Source: Levilactobacillus yonginensis
GTDB taxonomy: Bacteria > Bacillota > Bacilli > Lactobacillales > Lactobacillaceae
Direction of reading: 5' to 3'
DNA: 64,000 bases
NCBI RefSeq assembly: GCF_964065165.1
Contig: NZ_OZ061549.1
Coordinates: forward strand, 1,364,001-1,428,000
Shown: one piece after another, positions 16,391-24,648 of the stretch
Position numbering within the stretch: position 1 is the stretch's first letter
Layout: every line of letters starts with the position of its first letter
Translations under genes and position numbers: made by a program
Notes under the pieces: model-generated
Told to the model about the DNA's origin: nothing
Databases searched by the model: none
Seen by the model: the letters and a program-made list of their open reading frames with translations, nothing else

Positions 16391-17757
16391 ATGAAGAATC
16401 ATGAAACCGACGAAAAGACCAAGCACCATATGATTCAGTCAACCGGGAGTAACCAAAAGAGCCTGGATGAAGTCAATGGGACGGTGGAAGTTCCGCAAGA
16501 TGCGGGCTTCTGGCGTACTTTGATGGCTTACACCGGGCCTGGTGCCCTAATTGCTGTGGGGTATATGGACCCCGGGAACTGGATCACGTCTATCGCCGGT
16601 GGTGCCCAGTACAAGTATACGTTGCTGACGATCGTCCTACTCTCCAGTTTAGTTGCCATGTTACTACAAGCCATGTCAGCCCGATTAGGGATTGTGACGG
16701 GAAAAGATTTGGCCCAACTCACCCGTGAACGGACCGGTAAGCGAACCGGCCTCTTCCTCTGGGTAGTCACTGAATTAGCTATCATGGCCACCGATATTGC
16801 CGAAATCATTGGGTCGGCGATTGCCTTGAAGCTGCTATTCGGTTTCCCATTGATCGTTGGTATCATCATCACCGCCATGGACGTTTTGATCCTGTTGGTC
16901 CTGATGAAGTTAGGGTTCAGAAAGATCGAAGCCATCGTGGCCACCTTAGTTGCCGTGATTCTCTTCGTCTTCCTGTACGAAGTTATCCTCGCACAGCCAC
17001 ACATGGCTGAGGTGCTCGAAGGCTATATTCCTTCCAGCAGCGTGGTCACAAACAAAGGGATGCTCTACCTCTCCTTAGGGATTGTCGGAGCGACCGTGAT
17101 GCCCCATGACTTATACTTGGGGTCATCAATCTCACAAACCCGGAGCTTTGACCGTAAGGATCGTAAGAGTGTTGCCAAGGCCATCAAGTTCACGACCATC
17201 GACTCAAACATTCAACTGACCTTGGCGTTCGTCGTCAACAGTCTGTTACTGATTTTGGGAGCCGCCCTCTTCTTCGGAACAAACAGCGACTTGGGTCGGT
17301 TCGTTGACTTGTTCAACGCCCTGAGCGACAGCCAAATCGTTGGTGCCATTGCCAGTCCGATTCTCAGTATGTTGTTTGCCCTAGCCCTGTTGGCTTCCGG
17401 GCAAAGTTCCACCATTACGGTCAAATCATCATGGAAGGGTTCATCAACTTGAAGATGCCACTTTGGGCACAACGGTTAATTACTCGGCTACTCTCCGTGA
17501 CACCAGTTATCATCTTCGCTGTCATCTACCATGGCAATGAAGCCAAGATTGAAAACTTACTGACACTATCACAGGTATTCTTGAGTATCGCGTTACCATT
17601 CGCCATGATTCCACTGGTTATTTTCACCAGTAGCAAGAGTCTAATGGGCGAGTTCGTTAACAAGACTTGGGTCAAGGTACTCGGCTGGATCATCGCCGTC
17701 ATCCTGATCATCCTGAACGTCTACCTAATTTTACAAACCTTACACATCGTGAAGTAA
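16391..17757 (+). pseudogene. mntH: Nramp manganese transporter MntH, broken by a short deletion
   Basis: Proton-coupled Mn2+ importer family. The first frame (16391-17452) carries '[17 protein letters not shown]' with the DPGN metal site and '[16 protein letters not shown]' with the second metal site (usually MPHN; here Asp). It reads '[10 protein letters not shown]' and then shifts. The second frame (17431-17757) resumes with '[19 protein letters not shown]' and runs to the normal C terminus. The residues usually between them (G-T-L-S-G-Q-I-I type) are partly missing: about 13 nt are absent near 17418. The break falls in a core membrane helix, so the gene should be inactive unless this is a sequence error. 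RBS GAGGG precedes the ATG. Confidence 0.88.
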
Positions 17758-17761
17758 ACCT

Positions 17762-17797
17762 AAGTGGTTGAGACCGTGGTCTTGACCACTTTTTTGT
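17762..17797 (+). terminator. mntH terminator
   Basis: AAGTGGT pairs with ACCACTT around an inner stem (GAGACC/GGTCTT), followed by six T. Confidence 0.88.
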
Positions 17798-18026
17798 TTG
17801 GTCTTTGCGGAAACCCTGCCGCTTCCGGTCGGTAGAGTGAGCGCTGGCTGTGGGGGCCAGCTCACCATGTGACGTAGACTCGAAAATTCACCCAGTTAAC
17901 GCCAATTTCATAACCAGCCCCCACCCCTTCCCATCCTACCCACTATTCTTAGTTTGTAAGCGCTTTGACTTTCCCTAACAGAACAGGTATAACAAAATTA
18001 TACTTATAAAACCTGAGGTGGATTCC

Positions 18027-18554
18027 ATGCAATTATCCGTTACGGACAATATCTATATTGAAACACCGGCCATTAGTGACGCTGCTGGCCTGTACCCATT
18101 GATTGAGCAAGACCGGGAGAACCTAGCGCAGTGGCTACCCTGGGCGGCCGCGACCCAATCCGTCATTGATGAAGCCGGCTTTATCCGGAACTGTCTCCAG
18201 CGTATTGAGGACCAACAACTTTGGTTGGGCGTTATCTGGGTCGACCATCATCCTGCCGGCATGATCGACCTGCATGATTTCAAAGATAGCCACGCCGCCA
18301 TTGGGTACTGGCTGGGCAAAGACTACCGTGGCCAGGGTATTTTGGCCCAGTCCTTAGCTGCGCTTGAAAAGTTTGGGTTTGGCCGTTACCGACTCCATAA
18401 GATCAGCATCCTGGCAGAGCCTGACAACGGGGCTAGTCGGGCCGTCGCCGAACGGGCGAATTACCATCAAGATGGCATATTGCGTGAACATATCCCCCAT
18501 CAAGACAGTTTTGCCGACGCTGTTGTTTACTCGAAGCTAAGCACCGAAGCGTAA
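18027..18554 (+). CDS. GNAT acetyltransferase, RimJ/RimL type
   Basis: About 175 residues. Proteins of this group acetylate the N-terminal amine of ribosomal proteins or other small substrates with acetyl-CoA. 'LYPLIEQDRENLAQWLPWA' is the usual N-terminal signature of RimL-like proteins. The acetyl-CoA loop reads 'IGYWLGKDYRGQGILAQSL', with the R/Q-G-x-G/A pattern as RGQGI, and 'LAEPDNGASRAVAERANYHQDG' is the usual C-terminal block. The ATG at 18027 is chosen for its GAGGTGG box 6 nt upstream; a GTG 9 nt earlier is inside that box. Single gene; substrate unknown. Confidence 0.88.
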   Translation: MQLSVTDNIYIETPAISDAAGLYPLIEQDRENLAQWLPWAAATQSVIDEAGFIRNCLQRIEDQQLWLGVIWVDHHPAGMIDLHDFKDSHAAIGYWLGKDYRGQGILAQSLAALEKFGFGRYRLHKISILAEPDNGASRAVAERANYHQDGILREHIPHQDSFADAVVYSKLSTEA

Positions 18555-18586
18555 AGCCGACGAAATAAGTTTAATTGCAAACTAAA

Positions 18587-18624
18587 AGTGAGGTCCGAAC
18601 GTCATGTTCAGGCCCCACTTTTTT
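18587..18624. terminator. Bidirectional terminator between GNAT and SDR genes
   Basis: A 14-bp stem (AGTGAGGTCCGAAC against GTTCAGGCCCCACT, two G-U or mismatched positions), six T on the plus strand and TTTT on the minus strand. Confidence 0.9.
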
Positions 18625-18644
18625 AGATTTAATTTGTCAAATAC

Positions 18645-19394
18645 TTAAGCACGTTGGCCGCCATCGACGGTAAACTCAGCGCCGTTAGCGAAGTGTGATT
18701 CGTCACTGCCTAAGTAGACACAGACTTCACCAATATCTTCTGGCTTGCCCATGTGACCAACGGGAATCGACTTGATAATCTGTTCCTTAGCCGCAGCTGG
18801 CACAATCGACGTATCGATCCAGCCGGGATGAACGGAGTTGACCCGAATATCCACGTGCCGTTGGGCTAAATTCAAAGCCGTCGCGTGTGTTAACATCCGA
18901 CTACCACCCTTGCTGGCTGAGTATGCCGGGGCAAAGGGTAAGCCGACCAGTCCGGCAACGGAGGAAACGTTGATGATCGATCCCTTAGCGTCATTCGTTT
19001 CTTTCATTGCTTTGATGGCAACCTTTTCGCCTAAGAAGTTCGCCGTCAAGTTGACGTCGATGACGGATTGCCAATCGGCTAAGGATAGGTCTTCAATGGC
19101 ACCGTTAACGCCACCAATTCCCGCATTATTCACCAGAATATCCAGCTTACCAAATTTTTCGAGTGTGGCATCCATCGCCTTTTGCCACCCCGCTTCAGTC
19201 GCAACGTCCATTTGAACAAAAAGACTAACGTCACTACCAAACTTTTCAACGGCGGCTTTCCCACCATCGACGTTATGGTTAGCGGTTACAACCACTTTTG
19301 CCCCTTCACGAACGTAGCATTCAGCAATTCCTAAACCAATCCCTGCAACGCCACCAGTAATGATAGCAACTTTACCTTTTAACCGATCTGCCAT
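18645..19394 (-). CDS. Short-chain dehydrogenase/reductase
   Basis: About 249 residues, classical SDR. The nucleotide motif is '[15 protein letters not shown]', followed by 'NNAGIGG', the catalytic Ser in 'INVSSVAG' and the pair 'YSASKGG' (Tyr and Lys). 'VHPGWIDT' and the C-terminal 'AEFTVDGG' also fit. The sequence resembles the R-specific alcohol dehydrogenase of L. brevis in several blocks ('GKVAIITGG', '[18 protein letters not shown]'). It lacks the basic residue expected after the first strand for strong NADPH choice, so the cofactor is open. Start ATG at 19394 follows AAGGGG. Substrate unknown. Confidence 0.9.
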   Translation of the reverse strand: MADRLKGKVAIITGGVAGIGLGIAECYVREGAKVVVTANHNVDGGKAAVEKFGSDVSLFVQMDVATEAGWQKAMDATLEKFGKLDILVNNAGIGGVNGAIEDLSLADWQSVIDVNLTANFLGEKVAIKAMKETNDAKGSIINVSSVAGLVGLPFAPAYSASKGGSRMLTHATALNLAQRHVDIRVNSVHPGWIDTSIVPAAAKEQIIKSIPVGHMGKPEDIGEVCVYLGSDESHFANGAEFTVDGGQRA

Positions 19395-19697
19395 TCCTGT
19401 CACCCCTTAGTTATATTCTTACTCGTTCAGGGTATCACACTATGACGGTTAGAAAAATAATTATGCTCAATTACATTGGTAGATCATGAATAGCTAACCT
19501 AACTGTTAAAAAAATGGTTGATCAATAAACATTAACGTCGCTAGCCGAATAGTCCCGGTCTCGAATCGTTGGTCTTTTGGAGGTTAAGCGGGATTAACTG
19601 CCTTTTATCGCACGTTTCGACGATATTCGTTCGGAACGCCAAAAGGGTCTGGAACCCTCGTCCCAAACCCTCGGATTGACTTTACCTTCAAATTTTG
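19395..19697. other. Intergenic region upstream of the SDR gene
   Basis: About 300 nt with the minus-strand SDR promoter. GC-rich stretches near 19560-19680 hold small inverted repeats, but no match to the window's repeat family that I could confirm. Confidence 0.3.
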
Positions 19698-19704
19698 TAG
19701 CCAG

Positions 19705-19866
19705 CGAGTCAACCACGCCCGTTTAAAAAACGGACGCTTGTGAGAACCACACCCTTTGGCATGGTGACCACAACTTGCTTAGATACAGCGTTAGCCTACG
19801 AATAGGACTTATCCGCTAATTACCAAAGCCTTTTAGGTCCGCAGGTTGCCAGACGGACTCGTTTCC
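19705..19866 (-). ncRNA. Candidate omega RNA (reRNA) of TnpB
   Basis: By position: TnpB guide RNAs start within or just behind the tnpB coding region and end at the element's right end. This 160-nt non-coding stretch has several hairpins, including the last one at 19716-19737. The scaffold itself cannot be proven from one copy. Confidence 0.35.
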
Positions 19867-21119
19867 TATAAGGTAGCTAACCCCTTAGCTAGAATATTCT
19901 TAGCTGCATTATGATCACGGACATGAAACGTCCCACAACTAGGACACGTCCACTTGCGATCAGCCAACGTCAACTTGTTCTTCCCGGTCATGACGTAACC
20001 GCAATGGCTACAAGTTTGCGTTGTATTTTGAGGATTGACCGTCAAAAACTTCCGGCCATACAAATCAGCTTTGTAGGACAACATGTTCAAAAGTGTTCGC
20101 CAACCGACGTCCGAGATGCTCATTGCCAAAACGTGGTTTCGTAACATGTTTTTACTCCGCAGTTCTTCAGCTACAACTAAATCGTGGTTTTTGATCAAGG
20201 TCGTAGAGACGTGGTGCAAAAAGTTCTTACGTTGATTGGCAACTTTAAGTTGTAATTTGGCCACTAATAATCGTTGTCTTTGATAATTCTTTGCTTCTGA
20301 TAACCGTCGTTGACTCCTTTTAGCTCGTCTGGCTCGCCGTGACAGTTTCCGTTGAGCCTTAGCCAGCTTTCCTTTAATCACTCGGTAGTAACGGGGGTTA
20401 TCAATCACCTGTCCATTGGAGTCTGTCAGAAAATTGTCAAGATTCAAATCAATGCCGACTTTAGATTTGACGACCGGTCGTTTGACAGCAAAAGAGTATT
20501 CTGACCCAATCTGTAGAGACACAAAGTAATGGCCCACAGCGTCCATTGAGACCGTTGTTGTCCCAATTCTAATGTCCTTAGCCCGGTCTAAAATCCTCAA
20601 TGGAAGCTCCTTGAATCGGAGATACCCTAGCTTGGGTAGTTGTAGATGGCGGTTGTCGATTAGTCTAACGCTACCATTCTCCATAGTTGGGACTGTCACT
20701 TTAGCACTATAAAGACACGATGTTTGATAAGTCTGTGTGTAGCCACGCTTATGGAACTTAGGCGTCCCGGCCCGATGAACCTGGTGGAATAGCTTCCAAG
20801 CAGTCTTGTAATTTTTGATAGCGTTGGCTTTCATCAGACTGTCAAAATCCGGGTGATTTAACCACCCATGAATATTGGAGATAGCAGTCGATGGCTTCTT
20901 TAGACGTGCAGTCAGATCAGCGATTCGATCCAAGACAATTGTAATTGGAATCTTCACTTGTTTTAACCAGAACAGGTCATTATTCATTCCGTTCATCTGA
21001 TTATAAATAAACCGACTAGCGTCACTGTTACGTTTGATCAGACGTTTCTGCTCGGTTGAAGGGAAGACTCGGAGCTTAACCCCATAGTGATAAGGTAATT
21101 GAGACATCGTTTTCGTCAT
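19866..21119 (-). CDS. tnpB: RNA-guided endonuclease TnpB (IS605 OrfB)
   Basis: About 417 residues. TnpB is the ancestor-like relative of Cas12 and cuts DNA with an omega RNA made from the element's own right end. The RuvC residues look intact: Asp in 'GIDLNLDNFLT', Glu in 'VVAEELRSKNM' and Asp in 'RDHNAAKNI'. The zinc finger is 'CSHCGYVMTG' with 'WTCPSCG'. The N-terminal 'YHYGVKLRVFPSTEQKRLI' is typical. Start ATG at 21119 has GGGAGG 10 nt upstream; a longer frame begins at 21182 without a ribosome site. It probably still cuts DNA although its transposase partner is absent. Confidence 0.93.
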   Translation of the reverse strand: MTKTMSQLPYHYGVKLRVFPSTEQKRLIKRNSDASRFIYNQMNGMNNDLFWLKQVKIPITIVLDRIADLTARLKKPSTAISNIHGWLNHPDFDSLMKANAIKNYKTAWKLFHQVHRAGTPKFHKRGYTQTYQTSCLYSAKVTVPTMENGSVRLIDNRHLQLPKLGYLRFKELPLRILDRAKDIRIGTTTVSMDAVGHYFVSLQIGSEYSFAVKRPVVKSKVGIDLNLDNFLTDSNGQVIDNPRYYRVIKGKLAKAQRKLSRRARRAKRSQRRLSEAKNYQRQRLLVAKLQLKVANQRKNFLHHVSTTLIKNHDLVVAEELRSKNMLRNHVLAMSISDVGWRTLLNMLSYKADLYGRKFLTVNPQNTTQTCSHCGYVMTGKNKLTLADRKWTCPSCGTFHVRDHNAAKNILAKGLATL

Positions 21120-21298
21120 AAACTGCCACCTCCCTTTGCTTGATAACCAGCGTACCATATGAATATACTGTATCCATAGCAAAGCGTCTTACAATAATAT
21201 TTATGGAGATAGCATATGAGTATTACTGATCAACGAAAGGTATATTGGCATTCATCCCTTGCTTGAAAGCAAGGGAATTCCGCCTAATTTATATTAAA

Positions 21299-22714
21299 TT
21301 AAAACTTGTGTGGCAGAATCAGTCCACCAGTTTCATCGTCATTAGGATGTTCCCGCTTAACCACGAGTTCTTGGTTCACAAAGCTCGAAATCCCAGTTTG
21401 GCCTAATTCACGACCAAAGCCAGACTTCTTAACACCACCAAATTCAAGCTCTGGCAGTGAGCTGAAGAACGTGTTTACGAAGACCATTCCGGTCTCAATC
21501 CGTGAAGCCAGTGCAGCACCAGATTCAGCGCTCCCAGCAAAGACAATACCACCCAAGCCGTAGTCAGCATCATTAGCTAATTCAACAGCTTCATCGTCAT
21601 TGGCCACCTTGTAAACCTGCGCTACGGGACCAAACATTTCTTTTCCGTAAGCAGGGTTATCCTTGTCAATATTCGTTAAAATCGTTGGCAAGAAGAACTG
21701 ACCATCACTATCTACCGCATCATGAACAAAGTACGCAGTGGCACCACCAGCAATCGCTTCATCAACCTGGGCTTGTAACTTTTCCTTGGCCTTCTTAGAG
21801 TTCATCGGTGCCAACGTCGTGGTTGGATCCATTGGGTCCCCCAACTTGACGCTGGCAAAGGCCGCTTTCAAAGATTCCAAGAATTCATCATAGTGGTTAG
21901 CCGTAACAATAAACCGCTTAGAAGACGTGCAGACCTGACCTGCGTTGTACAATCGTGCTCGTGGAGCAACCGCGTTTACGTCAGCCATATTGGCATCTTC
22001 AGCCACGATAAAGGCATCGACACCACCCAGTTCCATGGTATTCTTCTTCAAATATTTGCCGGCAACTTCAGCGACGGCAACCCCGCCTCGTTCAGAACCA
22101 GTCAAGGCAACCCCCTGAACCCGCTTATCAGCAACCACCTGTGACACTTGGTCATAAGATAAGAAGAGGTTGGTCAGCGAACCATCTGGTGCGCCAGCCC
22201 GCCGAACAGCATCTTCAAAAGCGAGAGCTGAACCTGGTGTAATAGCGGCATGCTTAAACACAATCGGGTCACCTACCGCAAAGTTAGGTGCGAAGATCCG
22301 CATCATTTGGTAGTACGGAAAGTTCCAGGGCTCCACGGCCATTAAAACACCCAGTGGGTGATTTTCCAGCTGTGCTTCACCAGCAATCGTTTCAATCGCT
22401 CGGGGCTTCAACATTTCTTCCGCATGATCAGCGTAGTAATCCGCAATCATCGCACAGAGTTCGACCTCACCCTGCGCTTCCGTAAACAATTTACCCATTT
22501 CTGTGGTTAATACTTTAGCTAAGCGATCCTTTTCATCACGAAAAAGCTGAGCTAGCTGGTGCAGTACGGGAATCCGGGTGGTAACTGGATCATTCCGCCA
22601 TTCTTTATAGAGTTTTTGCGCCTTAGCTAAACTTTCTTCAACGTACTCGGGCGTGGCATTTTCATAAGTCTTGACGACTTCATTGGTATAGGGATTGGTC
22701 GTTTGATAAGCCAT
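21299..22714 (-). CDS. NAD(P)-dependent aldehyde dehydrogenase, succinate-semialdehyde type
   Basis: About 471 residues. It oxidises an aldehyde to the acid with NAD(P)+. The family motifs are 'PWNFPYYQMMRIFAPNFAVGD', 'TMELGGVDAFIV' with the base Glu, and 'NAGQVCTSSKRFIV' with the catalytic Cys. The C-terminal 'FGGVKKSGFGRELG' is typical of the GabD/SSADH group. The ATG at 22714 follows AAGGAGG; the longer frame from 22750 is not supported. It is preceded by a strong inverted repeat and by a TetR gene in the same direction, which suggests control by that regulator. Substrate assignment is by family only. Confidence 0.88.
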   Translation of the reverse strand: MAYQTTNPYTNEVVKTYENATPEYVEESLAKAQKLYKEWRNDPVTTRIPVLHQLAQLFRDEKDRLAKVLTTEMGKLFTEAQGEVELCAMIADYYADHAEEMLKPRAIETIAGEAQLENHPLGVLMAVEPWNFPYYQMMRIFAPNFAVGDPIVFKHAAITPGSALAFEDAVRRAGAPDGSLTNLFLSYDQVSQVVADKRVQGVALTGSERGGVAVAEVAGKYLKKNTMELGGVDAFIVAEDANMADVNAVAPRARLYNAGQVCTSSKRFIVTANHYDEFLESLKAAFASVKLGDPMDPTTTLAPMNSKKAKEKLQAQVDEAIAGGATAYFVHDAVDSDGQFFLPTILTNIDKDNPAYGKEMFGPVAQVYKVANDDEAVELANDADYGLGGIVFAGSAESGAALASRIETGMVFVNTFFSSLPELEFGGVKKSGFGRELGQTGISSFVNQELVVKREHPNDDETGGLILPHKF

Positions 22715-22837
22715 ACTATAATTCCTCCTTATAGGTCCATTTGCATTCACAATGTAACCTCTTACAAAGGTAACTATACCCCCGTCAACCGCTTAATACC
22801 AGCAACTCGTTTGTGATATAATAATCAAAATGTTTGT

Positions 22838-22862
22838 GAAACAACCAAGCCTTGGTTGTTTC
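22838..22862. promoter_or_regulatory. Likely TetR operator upstream of the aldehyde dehydrogenase gene
   Basis: Perfect 11-bp inverted repeat: GAAACAACCAA, GCC, TTGGTTGTTTC. It has no T-run on either strand, so it is not a terminator. It lies about 125 nt before the dehydrogenase start, just upstream of a minus-strand TATTATAT stretch that may hold the -10, and is a good size for a TetR dimer. Confidence 0.65.
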
Positions 22863-22892
22863 AAACGGTTGCATTTTTCGAAAATTGGTCTA

Positions 22893-22925
22893 CAAAAAAA
22901 GCCGCCAGCTTTCGCCAACAACTTT
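22893..22925 (-). terminator. Terminator of the TetR gene
   Basis: On the minus strand GTTGGC-GAAA-GCTGGC (G-U containing stem) is followed by GGCTTTTTTT. It would separate the regulator's transcript from the dehydrogenase gene. Confidence 0.6.
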
Positions 22926-22935
22926 ACGCAAACGT

Positions 22936-23502
22936 TTAACTTAACTTCCAACGATCCAAAATCCCGTTCATCAGCCGGTTGGCCGTCGTAATTTGGTCGA
23001 GGACCGTTCTTGGGCTGGCGGTAAAACTATCATCCGCCCATTTGTTGATAATGCCCAATGAACCTGCAGCAATAAATTCTGCTGATTTATCAATAACGTC
23101 TTCTTTCAAATACCGATACTCCGGCATTGCATGTAGCAAAATTGACAGTCGTGAAGCCACAAATTCATTCATTGACTGGCGCCAAACCCCATCATCATAG
23201 GGGTAAGCGTTTAGGAAAATCTTTGAATTATCCGCAATCCGCTCCAATAATTGGATAACGGCCGGACGCCAATTTTCCAGAGTCAAGGTTAATGGTTGTT
23301 CGCGGCGTGGCGCTTCAACAATGAAGTGCTCGTAAACAAACGCTAACAACTCATATTTGTCCGCGAAGTAGTAGTAAAAAGTTTTGCGGTGGACATCTGC
23401 CTCATCCGCAATTTCCCGAACAGTTACCTTATCAAATGTATTGTGGTTCAACAACGAAGCCAAGGCCTCAGCAATCCGCTCCTTAGTTTCTGATGCAGCC
23501 AT
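22936..23502 (-). CDS. TetR/AcrR family transcriptional regulator
   Basis: 188 residues. The N-terminal helix-turn-helix 'VREIADEADVHRKTFYYYFADKYELLAFVYEHF' is a clear TetR domain of the DhaS-like type. The C-terminal half is helical and unassigned, as usual for the ligand-binding part. GATTGGAGG precedes the ATG. It lies immediately upstream of, and in line with, the aldehyde dehydrogenase gene, and the 25-bp inverted repeat between them is the likely binding site. The ligand is unknown. Confidence 0.9.
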   Translation of the reverse strand: MAASETKERIAEALASLLNHNTFDKVTVREIADEADVHRKTFYYYFADKYELLAFVYEHFIVEAPRREQPLTLTLENWRPAVIQLLERIADNSKIFLNAYPYDDGVWRQSMNEFVASRLSILLHAMPEYRYLKEDVIDKSAEFIAAGSLGIINKWADDSFTASPRTVLDQITTANRLMNGILDRWKLS

Positions 23503-23797
23503 CGTGATACCTCCAATCGTTCACACACCATATTTTATTTAAATTTCGTTCGCTAGTAATCCCCCCCGGATGCTAGTAAACCTAACTAACGCCCTAAGCT
23601 GACTAAAATTATACGCGTTCTAACGAAAGAAGGAACCCCTTTCGTGAAAAAACACCCGTCAAATTTTGCTGGTTATGTATATTAACTGTGATACTCCTCA
23701 GCTTTTGAACACGCTTGATTATAGCATAACTAGCAGCTCATTGTACGATAGATTTGTGCACAATAAGTAATAAATCGGTAAACATTCAGCAAACACC
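23503..23797. other. Intergenic region between ogt and tetR
   Basis: 295 nt, AT-rich, containing the minus-strand tetR promoter. No further structure seen. Confidence 0.35.
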
Positions 23798-24322
23798 CTA
23801 GTTCTTTGTGAAAGTCACCCGGTCCGCCGCATCTGTCAGTTGTCCTTCCAGCTGCAACAAAGCCACTTTACGGGTCAATCCACCGGCATAACCGGTCAGA
23901 TCCCCGTTCCCTGCGACCACCCGATGACAGGGAATCACGATACTAATTGGGTTGTGTCCCACTGCACCACCAACCGCCTGACCACCTACAAAATGGCCGA
24001 CCTGTTCAGCCGCAAGGCTTGCTAACTCCCCGTACGTGCAGACCTTTCCGTACGGAATTTCTTGTAGCAATGACCAAATCGTTTGGCGAAACGGTGTTCC
24101 TTGTGGTTTCACTGGAAAATCAATAGTCGGTTGTTCCCCAGCAAAGTAGGCATTTAGCCACGTTTGAACCCGATCAAACACCGGCCGGTCGCTGACTACC
24201 GTTAATCTCGGCATCGTGCTACCGTAGTATTTCTGATCGGTAAACCACAGTCCCGTCAAAGCGAGGCCATCGGACATTGCCGTGACCGGACCTAGTGGTG
24301 TGGTTAGACGTTTTTGTAGCAT
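23798..24322 (-). CDS. ogt: Methylated-DNA--protein-cysteine methyltransferase
   Basis: 174 residues. A suicide DNA-repair protein that takes the methyl group from O6-methylguanine or O4-methylthymine onto its own cysteine. The active site is 'PISIVIPCHRVVAGNG' (PCHR), and the DNA-binding helix is 'YGELASLAAEQVGH...GQAVGGAVGHNP'. The N-terminal part 'LGPVTAMSDGLALTGLWF' is the usual beta-rich domain. A GGGGGAAGA box precedes the ATG. It stands alone, and no ada-like regulator is present. Confidence 0.95.
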   Translation of the reverse strand: MLQKRLTTPLGPVTAMSDGLALTGLWFTDQKYYGSTMPRLTVVSDRPVFDRVQTWLNAYFAGEQPTIDFPVKPQGTPFRQTIWSLLQEIPYGKVCTYGELASLAAEQVGHFVGGQAVGGAVGHNPISIVIPCHRVVAGNGDLTGYAGGLTRKVALLQLEGQLTDAADRVTFTKN

Positions 24323-24540
24323 CGTCTTCCCCCTTTTCTAATCATTTTACCATTAAATAGGCGAGCCGGCTAACTTTACCCACCCATTAACGGAATTTTT
24401 TTATATTTACTTTATTTATGCTGCTGCACCACTCGAAACGAATAAAATCGGACTAATCAATCTTATAAGTTCAATGGTCTTGTTGGTAGGTCGGCATTAC
24501 ATACCCCCCTTAACGGTCTCATCCCTTCTAAAGGAAACAC

Positions 24541-24570
24541 AAAAAGCCTGACAAATTCATGTCAGGCTTT
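24541..24570 (-). terminator. ndh terminator
   Basis: AAAGCCTGACA pairs with TGTCAGGCTTT, followed by TTTTTG on the minus strand, about 80 nt behind the ndh stop. Confidence 0.88.
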
Positions 24571-24648
24571 CAATTGATTTTCCGTCAGTTTCGCCGATGT
24601 GTAACAGAACATTATTGCCCGTCTACCGGTCAGTAACTCACTTCTGTT

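Larger units (their letters stand above)
19698..21290 (-). mobile_element. IS605-type element with tnpB only (ends approximate)
   Basis: A complete tnpB lies between a strong subterminal hairpin upstream (TCCCTTGCTT/AAGCAAGGGA at 21255-21276) and a right end at about 19698-19740, where the hairpin CGTCCGTTT/AAACGGGCG is followed by GGTTGACTCGCTGGCTA on the minus strand. There is no intact tnpA beside it, so movement would need a transposase in trans. The ends are estimates. Confidence 0.65.

Noticed and set aside
17815..17885. GTGAG-CTGG hairpin with GCTGTGGGGG behind mntH as another repeat copy
   Set aside because: Only one short motif matches the family and the other hairpins are missing; could be chance.
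21216..21268. Tiny frame MSITDQRKVYWHSSLA divergent from tnpB as a tnpA remnant
   Set aside because: It has a ribosome-like site but no match to the tnpA N terminus, and it ends in the IS hairpin.
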